Shown here piece after piece: positions 35,747 to 43,765 of a stretch of 64,000 nt of DNA; position 1 is the stretch's first letter, and every line of letters starts with the position of its first letter. The position numbers and the translations under genes are program-made. The notes under the pieces were generated by a model. That model saw nothing but the letters and a program-made list of their open reading frames with translations. It had not been told where the DNA came from and did not search any database. The DNA is from Clostridiales bacterium. Lineage in GTDB: Bacteria > Bacillota > Clostridia > Oscillospirales > Acutalibacteraceae. The DNA lies in assembly GCA_021199275.1 (NCBI GenBank), contig JAJQIJ010000015.1, positions 51,368 through 115,367 on the forward strand. The letters are read 5' to 3'.

Positions 35747-36958
35747 TCAGGATAATTTGTATCTGTTTGCATTTGCCGAGCGCACTATTCCCTGAATTTC
35801 AAGACCGACAAGAACAGATGAAACGATATGTACCGGCAATGCACTTTTGGCAACGATTTCATCAACGCTTAAAAATTCGCTGCTCATAACGCTTGCGACT
35901 TTAAATTCATTGCCGCTTAAAGCCGAAACGGTTTCATTGCGCCTTTCACGCGCTTTTCTTGTTTCAGCGGTTTTTTCAAACGCGCAGCCGGCGGGCACTT
36001 CGCCATGCGATGAATCTTTTTTTAGCTGGGCAAGTAATTCAGGCACGCTTTTTATATTGTCAATGTCAATGCCGTATTCGGCTGCATATGGCGCTATAAA
36101 GTCAAGCGGGCAGGTGGCAACGGCAGCGCCGTCGCGTATAAGCTTATTTGTGCCCGAAAATTTAGAATCAAGTATTGAACACGGTATTACAAACACATCA
36201 ACATTTTGCCCAAGCGCATGATTTACCGTTGACAAGCTGCCGCTTCTTTCATTGGCTTCAATAACCAAAACGGCCCTTGACAGTGCGCTTATAAGCCTGT
36301 TTCTTAGCGGAAACAACGCCGGCACTGCGCGCTGAAACGGCGGAATTTCGGTAATAAGGGCACCGCTTTCCCTGGCTCTGCGGCGCATATATTCATTTCT
36401 TTTCGGGTAATCAACGCCAAGCCCGCTGCCCATTACAACAACTGTTTTGCCGCCGGCGTCAAGCGCGCCGTTGTGGGCGTGCACATCAATGCCATAAGCG
36501 CCGCCGGAAACAAGCACGGCGCCCGCCTGCGCAACAGCCCTGCCAAACAGCTCTGCGGTTTTTGTGCCGTAATCGCTTGCATTTCTTGAGCCGATAACGG
36601 CAAGCGCAAGTTCTTTTTTTATGTCCGGCAATTTGCCGTCTATATAAAGAACTTCCGGCGGGCAGTCTATTTCACGAAAAATTTGCGGGTATTCGCCGTC
36701 GTCAAAACACAAAATCTGCCAGCCGTATTTTTCACAGGTGTAAATTGTGTTTTTAGCGTCGTCTATATCTGCTTTTCGCAAATTTGCAAGCTGTGTTCTT
36801 GTGAAAACGCCGCTTGCTTTTCTGGCGTCGTCTCCCGCTTCATAAATGGCTTTAGCGCTGCCGAATTTATCTGTCATGCGTTTAAAATTGACGCCTATTC
36901 CCAGCGCTGATTGCAGCCAAATCCAATAAATAGCGTCTGCCTTGGTGTTTTCGCTCAT
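35747..36958 (-). CDS. dprA: DNA processing protein DprA
   Basis: 403 residues. Rossmann core with AVIGSRNASDYGTK, VSGGAYGIDVHAHNGAL, SGLGVDYPKRN, EIPPFQRAVPALFPLRNRLIS; a C-terminal winged-helix-like tail (SVDEIVAKSALPVHIVSSVLVGLEIQGIV). DprA loads RecA onto incoming single-stranded DNA in transformation. Between trmH and topA with gaps of 3 and 16 nt. Motif A at 38041-38202 lies upstream of this gene group. Confidence 0.96.
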   Translation of the reverse strand: MSENTKADAIYWIWLQSALGIGVNFKRMTDKFGSAKAIYEAGDDARKASGVFTRTQLANLRKADIDDAKNTIYTCEKYGWQILCFDDGEYPQIFREIDCPPEVLYIDGKLPDIKKELALAVIGSRNASDYGTKTAELFGRAVAQAGAVLVSGGAYGIDVHAHNGALDAGGKTVVVMGSGLGVDYPKRNEYMRRRARESGALITEIPPFQRAVPALFPLRNRLISALSRAVLVIEANERSGSLSTVNHALGQNVDVFVIPCSILDSKFSGTNKLIRDGAAVATCPLDFIAPYAAEYGIDIDNIKSVPELLAQLKKDSSHGEVPAGCAFEKTAETRKARERRNETVSALSGNEFKVASVMSSEFLSVDEIVAKSALPVHIVSSVLVGLEIQGIVRSANANRYKLS

Positions 36959-36961
36959 TTT

Positions 36962-37741
36962 TTATCCTTTCGTCATTTCCCACATAACTATTGACGCCGC
37001 AGAGAGCGCATTAAGGCTTTCGGCAGCGGAATTCATTTTTATTGTAACAAGTTGGTCTGATATGTCAATAACATTTTGCGAAACGCCGTTTGCCTCATTG
37101 CCGATTACGCATATTGAAAAGTCGCTGAAATGAACATTTTTGATGTCCTGCGCCTGTCTGTCAGGCACTGCTGAATAAACAGTGCAGCCGCTGTGCTGCG
37201 CACGCCTTAGGTCCTCGCAGAGATTATTGCTTATAAAAACCGGCAAACGCAGCATGCCGCCCATTGACGCGCGAAGCGCTTTGGGGTTGTAAATATCGCA
37301 GCAATTAAAACAAATGGCACCGGCCGCGCCGAGCGCCTCTGCAGTTCTTACCGCGGCGCCGAGATTAAGCGGGTTTTGCACACAGTCAAACGCAATGTAT
37401 TTTCCGCCGTTGAGCGGCATGGCGCCGCTTGGCTTTATTCTTAAAACGGCAAAAATGCCCTGTGCATTTTCAGTGTCTGAAAGCTTATTGGCAATTTCAT
37501 CTGTTATTTTAAAATATTTTTGCGCCCTCTCTTTAAAAGCAGAGCACTGGGGTGCATATTTTTTTTCAATGGTTTCGGTAAAAAGAAAAAGAATTATTTC
37601 ACAATCTGAATTGAGTGCGTCAAAACAAAGCCGTGCGCCCTCAAGCACAAACATGCCAGACTCGCGGCGGAATTTATGTGAAGTTAAAAGCTTTTTTGTG
37701 TTTTTGATTATATCGTTATTTTTGCTTTTAATAATTTCCAT
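36962..37741 (-). CDS. SpoU/TrmH-family RNA 2'-O-methyltransferase
   Basis: 259 residues: small substrate-binding N-terminal domain, then the SPOUT fold with QNPLNLGAAVRTAEALGA, IGNEANGVSQNVIDISDQLVTI and SLNALSAASIVMWEM, the three SpoU motifs including the knotted end. Methylates a ribose in rRNA or tRNA; the exact site (RlmB- or TsnR-like) is not decidable. First gene of the long run that ends at 18728. Confidence 0.9.
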   Translation of the reverse strand: MEIIKSKNNDIIKNTKKLLTSHKFRRESGMFVLEGARLCFDALNSDCEIILFLFTETIEKKYAPQCSAFKERAQKYFKITDEIANKLSDTENAQGIFAVLRIKPSGAMPLNGGKYIAFDCVQNPLNLGAAVRTAEALGAAGAICFNCCDIYNPKALRASMGGMLRLPVFISNNLCEDLRRAQHSGCTVYSAVPDRQAQDIKNVHFSDFSICVIGNEANGVSQNVIDISDQLVTIKMNSAAESLNALSAASIVMWEMTKG

Positions 37742-38040
37742 TGATACCTATTATATAATTAAAAATAATAAACATTATATTGTTTTTTAAATGCCAAAAG
37801 AAACTTTGCCCTTGATATAATAACGCATAACTTATTAACGTGCAACAAAAATTTGTAAAAAAAATTAAAAATATTTTTTATTTGCTAAAACACAGAGCCG
37901 CATAAGCGGCGGGCACTTAAATTTTGAATTGCAGCTATTAACTCAAAGTTAATAAATTGTTCATATTTGTTCGACAATATTCGACAAGATTTTCATTCGC
38001 CATGATGTATATTTAGTGTAATAAAGGTTAACGCAATATA
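37742..38040. other. AT-rich intergenic stretch between trmH and motif A
   Basis: No protein gene. TTCGACAA occurs twice, 10 nt apart (37970-37977 and 37980-37987), a possible protein-binding direct repeat. A TATAAT-like box on the minus strand lies close to the trmH start but has no convincing -35. Confidence 0.4.
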
Positions 38041-38202
38041 AAGTCCTAATAGTTTTTCAAGCGTCATTAAAAATTCAATAAGGGCTTGCCTGTTATTCAA
38101 TGTGGCAAGCGACAGCATGGCTGTCGTTAATCATCGGTGATTTTACAATTCTCTGATTAAAAATCGTGCCCCGAAGCCACACATGGCTGGGGACATTTCT
38201 TG
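38041..38202 (-). ncRNA. Structured RNA motif, copy A
   Basis: Read on the minus strand from GGCAAGAAATGTCCCC: GGGG/CCCC hairpin with inner GCCA/TGGC, block CGATTTTTAATCA (38166-38154), CCGATGATTAA (38137-38127), hairpin GACAGC-CAT-GCTGTC, GCTGTCGC (38116-38109), GGCAAGC/GCTTGCC stem, AAGCCCTTATTGAA (38087-38074), and GACTT (38045-38041). The same blocks occur in the same order in copy B at 47925-48066. A TATAAT box lies just upstream on the minus strand (38208-38213), without a clear -35. It would lead toward trmH-dprA. Strand is favoured, not proven. It lacks tmRNA and RNase P signatures. Whether it is a cis leader or a separate small RNA is open. Confidence 0.6.
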
Positions 38203-38220
38203 CCTAAATTATAATCTTTG

Positions 38221-38497
38221 CGCCTTTAAGACCTTTCTGCGGTTTAATGCTTGCCCGGCATTAAACCCAATTAATATGCTTGTACGAATGCCGAAAGGCA
38301 GTCTTACAAGGCGGGGCATCTGGTTTCATTTTACATAGGCTCCTTTTTCTTTTGATGAGTTTTATGTGCTTTGACCTCAGATGCCCTGTGCTAAGTCAAT
38401 ATATAAAAAGAGCAACAGTTACTTGGTTTTAACTCTAAGTCAGAGTTATCGGCGGGTTTTTATGCCTGCGTTTATCAAGAACTGTTGTATTTTTTTA
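38221..38497 (+). ncRNA. Hairpin-dense region, candidate structured RNA with terminator
   Basis: Successive perfect stems: GGTTTAATGC/GCATTAAACC (38241-38250/38258-38267); CTTGTA/TACAAG enclosing TGCC-GAAA-GGCA (38279-38310); GGGCATCTG/CAGATGCCC (38314-38322/38378-38386); and CAACAGTT/AACTGTTG (38413-38420/38480-38487) enclosing AACTCT/AGAGTT. The last is followed by TATTTTTTT, a terminator on the plus strand. This density is unlike ordinary spacer. No promoter was found with confidence. A minus-strand mini-ORF also exists (see findings). Confidence 0.5.
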
Positions 38498-38814
38498 ACT
38501 AACCGGAAGTCAGCTATAGCAAAATTTTGGCAATTGCTAAAATAGCATGTGCTGCAAATGGCTAAGTCAATGCCGGTTGCTAAAACGCCGCGCACAACGG
38601 CGCGGCAAATGTTTTACGGGCAATTTTAATTTAATAAAGCAACGCTTTTGCATTGTTGCAGCAAAAAGCCATTTACAAACGCGGTGAACACCAATCCCAT
38701 ATCGCGTACAGGCTTGCAGCGCAGCAGTTCAATATGGCAGATGCCGGTTGTTTTATTGTTCTGCCGCTTAGTTTAAGCGGCAGAACATTTTTTTGCAAAA
38801 AATTAAGCCCGGCC
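38498..38814 (+). other. Further hairpin-rich spacer ending in a strong plus-strand terminator
   Basis: Contains GCCGCGC/GCGCGGC (38587-38593/38600-38606), TAGCAA/TTGCTA, and the terminator GTTCTGCCGCTT-AGTTT-AAGCGGCAGAAC (38758-38786) followed by seven T. The 10-mer ATGCCGGTTG occurs at 38570-38579 and 38741-38750. A plus-strand transcript must end here because the downstream gene is on the minus strand and the T-run faces plus. No protein gene seen. Confidence 0.5.
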
Positions 38815-39906
38815 TTATTTTACTGAAAGAGCGGCCGAATATATGTTGAACACATCTTTCTGATTTAAGGCTGTTGGGTTGTTAACAAGCTTCGGCATGT
38901 TTACATTGTGTGAAAAAGCCGCCAGCTGCGGTGCGCTGATTGACGGCGTGTCAAGCCGGAATTCTGAAATGAGCGCCGAAAAAATTGCAGCGCCCTCTGC
39001 TGAATTTTTGCCGCCCAACAAATGCGCAATTTCATCAAAGGTTTTTAGCAAATATTCGCCGCCGCGGCTGTCGTTAAGCTTCGAATTATTTTCATTCATA
39101 TATTTCCATTGCGCAGCCAAAACAAGTGCAACACTGTGCCCGTGCGCCGTGGAGCAATTCATGGTTATGTTATAGCACATGGCGTGAGCCGCCGTTGTTG
39201 AAGTAATGTTTATGGCTTTGCCGGCATAATATGAAGCAGCCAGCATGCCTTTGTTGCCGGAATCTTCATTATTGATATATGAATTTTTGTGCTTTGTAAA
39301 AAGTTCAATTGCTTTTTTTGCATATTCCTTGCTTTCGGCATTGCTTTTAGTGTTCCAATAGCTTTCAATTGCATGGCACAGCGCGTCAAGGCAAGTGCAC
39401 CGGCGCTGGTAAGGCGGCACTGTTTTAATAAATTTTTCGTCAAGAATTACAAAATCAGGCAAAAAATCACTGTGTGCAATTGAATGCTTAACATTTTCAT
39501 TAACATAAAAAATTGAATATCTTGTAGCTTCACTGCCTGTGCCTGATGTAGTCGGCACGGCAAGAAGCTTAATGCCGTTTGCCTGCATCGGCATTTCAAG
39601 CGCATTTTCAAATTCATTTGTGGCAAGCAGCTTTATCATTTTAGCAGAATCAATGACTGAGCCGCCGCCTGCGCCTATTATAAAGTCGCAGCCGTTTAGC
39701 CTAAACAGCTGCGCTGCGCTAAGCATATCTTCATAGCGCGGGTTTGGGCGCACCTTGTCCCACACAGTTAAATTGAAATTGCTGCAAAGATATTCATATT
39801 CCTGAGTCTTTTTGAAAGATGATGAACAGCAAAGAAAGGGCTTATTAAAAAAACAAGCCCCTTTAATTTCATTAAAACTGTTTAATATTACACCCTTAGT
39901 CTGCAT
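38815..39906 (-). CDS. Iron-containing alcohol dehydrogenase (PhpC/phosphonoacetaldehyde reductase-like)
   Basis: 363 residues from ATG 39906, which overlaps the iolB stop. Group III ADH motifs: IIGAGGGSVIDSAKM (NAD site), AVPTTSGTGSEATRYSIFYV, DALCHAIESYWN, and metal histidines in AAHAMCYN and AHGHSVAL. The block SIFYVNENVKHSIAHSDFLPD resembles enzymes that reduce phosphonoacetaldehyde or related short aldehydes. The true substrate is unknown; pairing with iolB suggests inositol- or sugar-derived aldehydes. A plus-strand terminator lies just beyond its stop. Confidence 0.75.
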   Translation of the reverse strand: MQTKGVILNSFNEIKGACFFNKPFLCCSSSFKKTQEYEYLCSNFNLTVWDKVRPNPRYEDMLSAAQLFRLNGCDFIIGAGGGSVIDSAKMIKLLATNEFENALEMPMQANGIKLLAVPTTSGTGSEATRYSIFYVNENVKHSIAHSDFLPDFVILDEKFIKTVPPYQRRCTCLDALCHAIESYWNTKSNAESKEYAKKAIELFTKHKNSYINNEDSGNKGMLAASYYAGKAINITSTTAAHAMCYNITMNCSTAHGHSVALVLAAQWKYMNENNSKLNDSRGGEYLLKTFDEIAHLLGGKNSAEGAAIFSALISEFRLDTPSISAPQLAAFSHNVNMPKLVNNPTALNQKDVFNIYSAALSVK

Positions 39907-40669
39907 TGGCAAGCCACTCATATTCAGAAACATAGATTCTGGTTTTGTCCCACGGGTCGCCGTCTAAATGGCGAATCAGCCAAACATAATACATTTCAAA
40001 GCCCGGCGCAGTTACCTGCTGGTGCGCATTACCGCCCCTGATACAAAGACAGTCGCCGTTTGTAGTTTTAAAGGGAACATCACCCTCAAAACCGACTCCA
40101 AAGCCCTCTTCCCTGTCAAACTGGTAATAATAAAGCTCCGGCTGCGGGTGGTGGTGCGGCGGGTAAGACGACCAGCGCCCCGGCTGGTTAAACACTTCGC
40201 CCATAACCATGTTGGAATAAGGCGCATTGTCAAGGTCAAACACAGTTGAAACTATTCTGTGCCCTGCCCCGTTCCACTGGCCTTTACCAAATTCCTGGTA
40301 TATGCAGTTTTGGGGGTTGTAAAAAACGGGCGCCCATGTTTTTTCATTGTCAGTCATCTGAACAATAACCTTGGCTGCGCTGAATGCTGTTATTACAGCA
40401 TTGGTGCCCCTTGAAAAATGCACGGCATAGGGCTTTTTTTCAAACGGGCTTTTTCTTTGGCAATTTTCATTAATATCATTGCCGACTTTGAAATTAACGC
40501 TGCCGGAAAGCAGCAGCACGGCGCATTCATTATTTTCTTCGCAAATTTCAAGCTTTTCGCCCTTTTTAAGCTTTTTTACATAAATGTCCATAAGCATTTG
40601 AGGGTTTATTTCGCCCATTTTGCAAAGCACCTGAACGCCGTTTTCGTCAAATTCAGGCTTAAAAAGCAT
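39896..40669 (-). CDS. iolB: 5-deoxy-glucuronate isomerase IolB
   Basis: 257 residues, double cupin. Signature PYSNMVMGEVFNQPGRWSSY then PPHHHPQPELYYYQFDREEGFG, CIRGGNAHQQVTAPGFEMYYVWLIRHL. IolB turns 5-deoxy-glucuronate into 2-deoxy-5-keto-gluconate in myo-inositol breakdown. ATG overlaps the hydrolase stop (TAATG) with SD AAGGAG. No other iol gene is in this window, so this is an orphan copy. Related cupin sugar isomerases cannot be wholly ruled out. Confidence 0.86.
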   Translation of the reverse strand: MLFKPEFDENGVQVLCKMGEINPQMLMDIYVKKLKKGEKLEICEENNECAVLLLSGSVNFKVGNDINENCQRKSPFEKKPYAVHFSRGTNAVITAFSAAKVIVQMTDNEKTWAPVFYNPQNCIYQEFGKGQWNGAGHRIVSTVFDLDNAPYSNMVMGEVFNQPGRWSSYPPHHHPQPELYYYQFDREEGFGVGFEGDVPFKTTNGDCLCIRGGNAHQQVTAPGFEMYYVWLIRHLDGDPWDKTRIYVSEYEWLANAD

Positions 40670-41610
40670 TAGTCGTCACTCCTTAAAACATTGCTGCGAA
40701 TAAAGGTGTCAAAATCGCAGAAAATTTCGCCTTTAGACGGTTCGTTAAGTATTTCGTGCCTTAAGCCTTTATAAAGCTTCATGGTTACATTGGTGTGCGC
40801 GCTTTCTTTAAGCTTGTTGTTAATTTCAACTATTCCCTTGCCGTAAGCGCCCACAGGGTCCATGTCGCCGCTGATTAAAAGCACCGGCAGCGACTTTGGA
40901 ATTGCCGCATACCACTCTTTGCTGTTGGCGCTTATATTCAGCTTTATAAGGTCGTTAATTCCGGCGGCTGAAAACAAAAAGCCGCACATTGGGTCTGCAA
41001 TGAATTTATCATTTGAAGCGCTGTCTGTTGACAGCCAGTCGCACGCAGTGCGCTTTTCAAATTTGCTATTATATGAGCCGAAAATCAGCTTGTCAAGTGT
41101 TTTAGATTTATATTTTGCGCCCTTGATTTTAGCAATTGAGCGTGACACGAAATCGCCCACGGCCGCCGCAGGGTTTGAACCACCGGTGCCTATATAAATT
41201 GCGCCTGAAATGCCGTCTTTTGCATATTTGGCAGTAAAGCAGCGCGCTATAAAAGAGCCCATGGAGTGGCCGCATATAATAATTTTTTTTGTTGGATATT
41301 CTTTTTTTGCGGTTTCAAAAACAGTCTTGAAATCAAAAAGCAGCGCGTTATAACCGCCCCTGTCGCCAAAATAGCCGGTTTCAGCAGCGTTTTGGTTTGA
41401 CTTGCCGTGATTAGCCATATCGTGCATATAAACGGCATAGCCTTTTGACGTCAGAAATTCAAAAAATTCAAGATATCTGTCTGAATGTTCCGCCATGCCG
41501 TGGTGCATTACAATAACGGCTTGCACCTGTTCGTTATCAGGCAAAAAGCGCCTTGCATAAATGTCGCACACGCCGGTTGCCGACTTAAAGCTAAATTCGC
41601 TTATTTTCAT
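40669..41610 (-). CDS. Alpha/beta hydrolase (monoacylglycerol lipase / lysophospholipase-like)
   Basis: 313 residues from MKISEFSFKSATG; GGGGG then a T-run precedes this ATG. Hydrolase_4 (PldB-like) features: VIVMHHGMAEHSDRYLEFFEFL, nucleophile elbow ICGHSMGSFIARC, acidic LLISGDMDPVGAYG and late His in LRHEILNE. No signal peptide, so cytoplasmic. Likely cleaves an acyl or sugar ester. First gene of a three-gene overlapping set with iolB and Fe-ADH. Confidence 0.82.
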   Translation of the reverse strand: MKISEFSFKSATGVCDIYARRFLPDNEQVQAVIVMHHGMAEHSDRYLEFFEFLTSKGYAVYMHDMANHGKSNQNAAETGYFGDRGGYNALLFDFKTVFETAKKEYPTKKIIICGHSMGSFIARCFTAKYAKDGISGAIYIGTGGSNPAAAVGDFVSRSIAKIKGAKYKSKTLDKLIFGSYNSKFEKRTACDWLSTDSASNDKFIADPMCGFLFSAAGINDLIKLNISANSKEWYAAIPKSLPVLLISGDMDPVGAYGKGIVEINNKLKESAHTNVTMKLYKGLRHEILNEPSKGEIFCDFDTFIRSNVLRSDD

Positions 41611-41640
41611 AAAAAAAGCCCCCATGTTAGTTATGTAAAA

Positions 41641-42081
41641 TCATTCTGCCGCTTGGGTTTCTTCGGCGATTTCAGTAAGTTCAGACGTGCAATGCGGGCA
41701 CCTTGTGGCGTCTAATGCAATTTCGCTTTTGCAAAACGGGCAAATTTTCACAGCGGGTGCTTGAGCCTCTTCTTCCTTTTTACGGGTAATGTTCATCATT
41801 TTATTTACAGCTTTTACAATTAAAAAGATAATAAGAGCCATAATAATGAAGTTAATAATTGCCGAAATAAAAGCGCCGTAATCAATATAATTGTCGCCAA
41901 CAAGGTGAATTTTACCCTGAATTTCAGCGCCGCCTATGCAGTTTATAAGCGGGTTTATAATGTTGTCAGTCAGAGAAGTTACAATGCTTGAAAACGCGCC
42001 GCCGATAATAACGCCCACGGCCAAATCAAGCACATTGCCCTTTGCAATAAACGCCTTGAATTCAGAAATAAATTTTTTCAT
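41641..42081 (-). CDS. mscL: Large-conductance mechanosensitive channel MscL with zinc-ribbon tail
   Basis: 146 residues. MscL core: FKAFIAKGNVLDLAVGVIIGGAFSSIVTSL (cited by ends, about 9-38), second helix AIINFIIMALIIFLIVKAVNKM. After the channel comes an added C-terminal zinc ribbon CPFCKSEIALDATRCPHC. The channel opens at high membrane tension. The ribbon is an accessory cytoplasmic domain seen in some Firmicutes. Own promoter at 42122-42150. Confidence 0.94.
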   Translation of the reverse strand: MKKFISEFKAFIAKGNVLDLAVGVIIGGAFSSIVTSLTDNIINPLINCIGGAEIQGKIHLVGDNYIDYGAFISAIINFIIMALIIFLIVKAVNKMMNITRKKEEEAQAPAVKICPFCKSEIALDATRCPHCTSELTEIAEETQAAE

Positions 42082-42121
42082 TTTTACCGACTCCTTATAA
42101 AATTAATAGTTTAGTAATAAT

Positions 42122-42150
42122 ATATTAACATATATTTCTGATAAAATCAA
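42122..42150 (-). promoter_or_regulatory. Promoter of mscL
   Basis: Minus strand TTGATT (42145-42150), 17-nt spacer, TAATAT (42122-42127). SD AAGGAG lies before the mscL ATG. Probably also serves the hydrolase-iolB-ADH genes, 30 nt downstream. Confidence 0.62.
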
Positions 42151-42196
42151 CTGAATATTAACAGTTGCTAAATTGAAGTAAAAAGCCGGCTTTAAA

Positions 42197-43027
42197 TCAG
42201 CTTTCAAGCAACCGCTTATATATGTCGCTCTTTTTAAACTGTGTTCCATGCGCGCTTTGCTTTGCCGCGTCGTTAATTGAAACACCGCTTTCAACAAGCC
42301 GCTGTGCTTTTGCAAACACGTCTTCAAAAGTAATTTCATTTTCTTGGGCCGGCTCTGCGCCTGAAATAACTATAACAAATTCGCCTTTCAGAGCCTTATC
42401 TGCCGGGTAAAGAGCGCGCGCCGCGCCAAGCGTGGTGCTTATGACTTCCTCATGAATTTTTGTAATTTCGTGCACTATGGCGCACTGCCTGTTTCCAAGA
42501 AAATCATATAAGTCTTCAAGTGTTTTTGCAAGCTTGTGCGGGGATTCATAAAAAATAATAGTTCGCTTTTCGGTTTTGATTTCTTCCAAATGGCTGTATC
42601 TTGATTTTTTTGCAACGCTTAAAAAACCCTCAAATGCAAAGCGGCCTGTTTTAAGCCCGGAAAGCGCAAGCGCGCTGGCAAGAGCGGTGGGCCCCGGCAC
42701 GCAAGACACGGCAATGCCGCGGCTGTGGCACAGGCGCACTAAATCTTCGCCGGGGTCAGAAATGCAGGGCATGCCGGCGTCTGTTACTATGGCGCAGCTT
42801 TCACCGGCTTCAATTCTGCTGCAAATTTCTTCGCCTTTTTCACGCTTATTATATTCATGGTAGCTTATCAGTTCTTTTTTTATTTCAAAATGGTTTAAAA
42901 GCTTAAGGGTAACTCTGGTGTCTTCAGCGGCGATAAAATCAACGTCTGAAAGAGTTTGCCGTGCGCGCGGTGAAAAGTCGGCAAGGTTGCCTATGGGCGT
43001 TCCGACTACATATAATTTTCCGTTCAT
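42197..43027 (-). CDS. rsmI: 16S rRNA 2'-O-ribose C1402 methyltransferase RsmI
   Basis: 276 residues. Tetrapyrrole methylase fold: LYVVGTPIGNLADFSPRA, AAEDTRVTLKLLNHF, VTDAGMPCISDPGEDLVR, FEGFLSVAKKSRYSHLE, YESPHKLAKTL. Starts 3 nt after the trmN6-like stop (TGA). Confidence 0.96.
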   Translation of the reverse strand: MNGKLYVVGTPIGNLADFSPRARQTLSDVDFIAAEDTRVTLKLLNHFEIKKELISYHEYNKREKGEEICSRIEAGESCAIVTDAGMPCISDPGEDLVRLCHSRGIAVSCVPGPTALASALALSGLKTGRFAFEGFLSVAKKSRYSHLEEIKTEKRTIIFYESPHKLAKTLEDLYDFLGNRQCAIVHEITKIHEEVISTTLGAARALYPADKALKGEFVIVISGAEPAQENEITFEDVFAKAQRLVESGVSINDAAKQSAHGTQFKKSDIYKRLLES

Positions 43028-43030
43028 AAC

Positions 43031-43765
43031 TCAACCTTCGGCATAAGCGCCGTAAATTTCAATAATTTCTTTTGTTCTTTCTGAATTTGAATCTTTGATA
43101 AACAATTCGCTTTCAACGCTTAAAAATGGCTTTGCGCCTTTTTTAGCTTCAATAAGAAACATAAATGGCGCCGCGCCCGGTCTGTCAGACACAAAGCGCA
43201 GCCTTTTCGGCTCAAGGGCATATTTTTTAAGCGCTGTTATGACGTCTGCAAGCCGTTCGGGCCTGTGGCACAGGCAAAACCTGCCTGAAAATTTCAAAAG
43301 ACGCGCCGCCGTTTTTGCTACGTCGTCAATATTACAGCAAATTTCATGCCTCGCAATTTTTGCGCTTTGGTTTTTAGACTCTATTCCGCTTGAAACACGT
43401 TTATAAGGCGGGTTAATTGTTATTAACGTAAAGCTTTGCGCACCGAAAAGTGCGTCAGCGCGTCTTAAGTCTGCGCAATGTGAAATTATCTTGCCTGTGG
43501 CGTTGCTTTTTTCAATGCCGAGCTCTGCCTGGCGCACGGCATTTGGCTGAATGTCAATACATTCAATTGGGGCGGCAATATTATATTTAAGCCACAAAAG
43601 CGGAATAATGCCGCAGCCCGTGCCCATGTCCAGCGCCAAATCGGTTTTTTTCGGCCTTGCAAAATCAGCAAGCAGCACAGCGTCTGTGCCAAAGCTGTGT
43701 TCGCTGCTGACTGCGGCAAAAACACCCGGCGCCAGTTTTTCAAATGTGTATTTGTCACTATTCAT
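43031..43765 (-). CDS. tRNA1(Val) adenine-N6-methyltransferase-like (TrmN6/YfiC)
   Basis: 244 residues from [19 protein letters not shown] overlaps the lepA stop. SAM-binding [15 protein letters not shown] and the N6-adenine motif INPPYKR. TrmN6-type enzymes methylate A37 of tRNA1(Val). The yabB-type protein beside rsmI is a common Firmicutes arrangement. Stop is TGA. Confidence 0.9.
   Translation of the reverse strand: MNSDKYTFEKLAPGVFAAVSSEHSFGTDAVLLADFARPKKTDLALDMGTGCGIIPLLWLKYNIAAPIECIDIQPNAVRQAELGIEKSNATGKIISHCADLRRADALFGAQSFTLITINPPYKRVSSGIESKNQSAKIARHEICCNIDDVAKTAARLLKFSGRFCLCHRPERLADVITALKKYALEPKRLRFVSDRPGAAPFMFLIEAKKGAKPFLSVESELFIKDSNSERTKEIIEIYGAYAEG

Noticed and set aside
38041..38497. 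tmRNA, RNase P RNA, SRP RNA or 6S RNA at this locus
   Set aside because: No tRNA-like ends or tag ORF, no conserved RNase P core (such as GAGGAAAGTCC), no SRP loop. AAGTCC at 38041 recalls some 6S 5' ends, but the multi-hairpin layout and a second copy do not fit 6S. Left unnamed.
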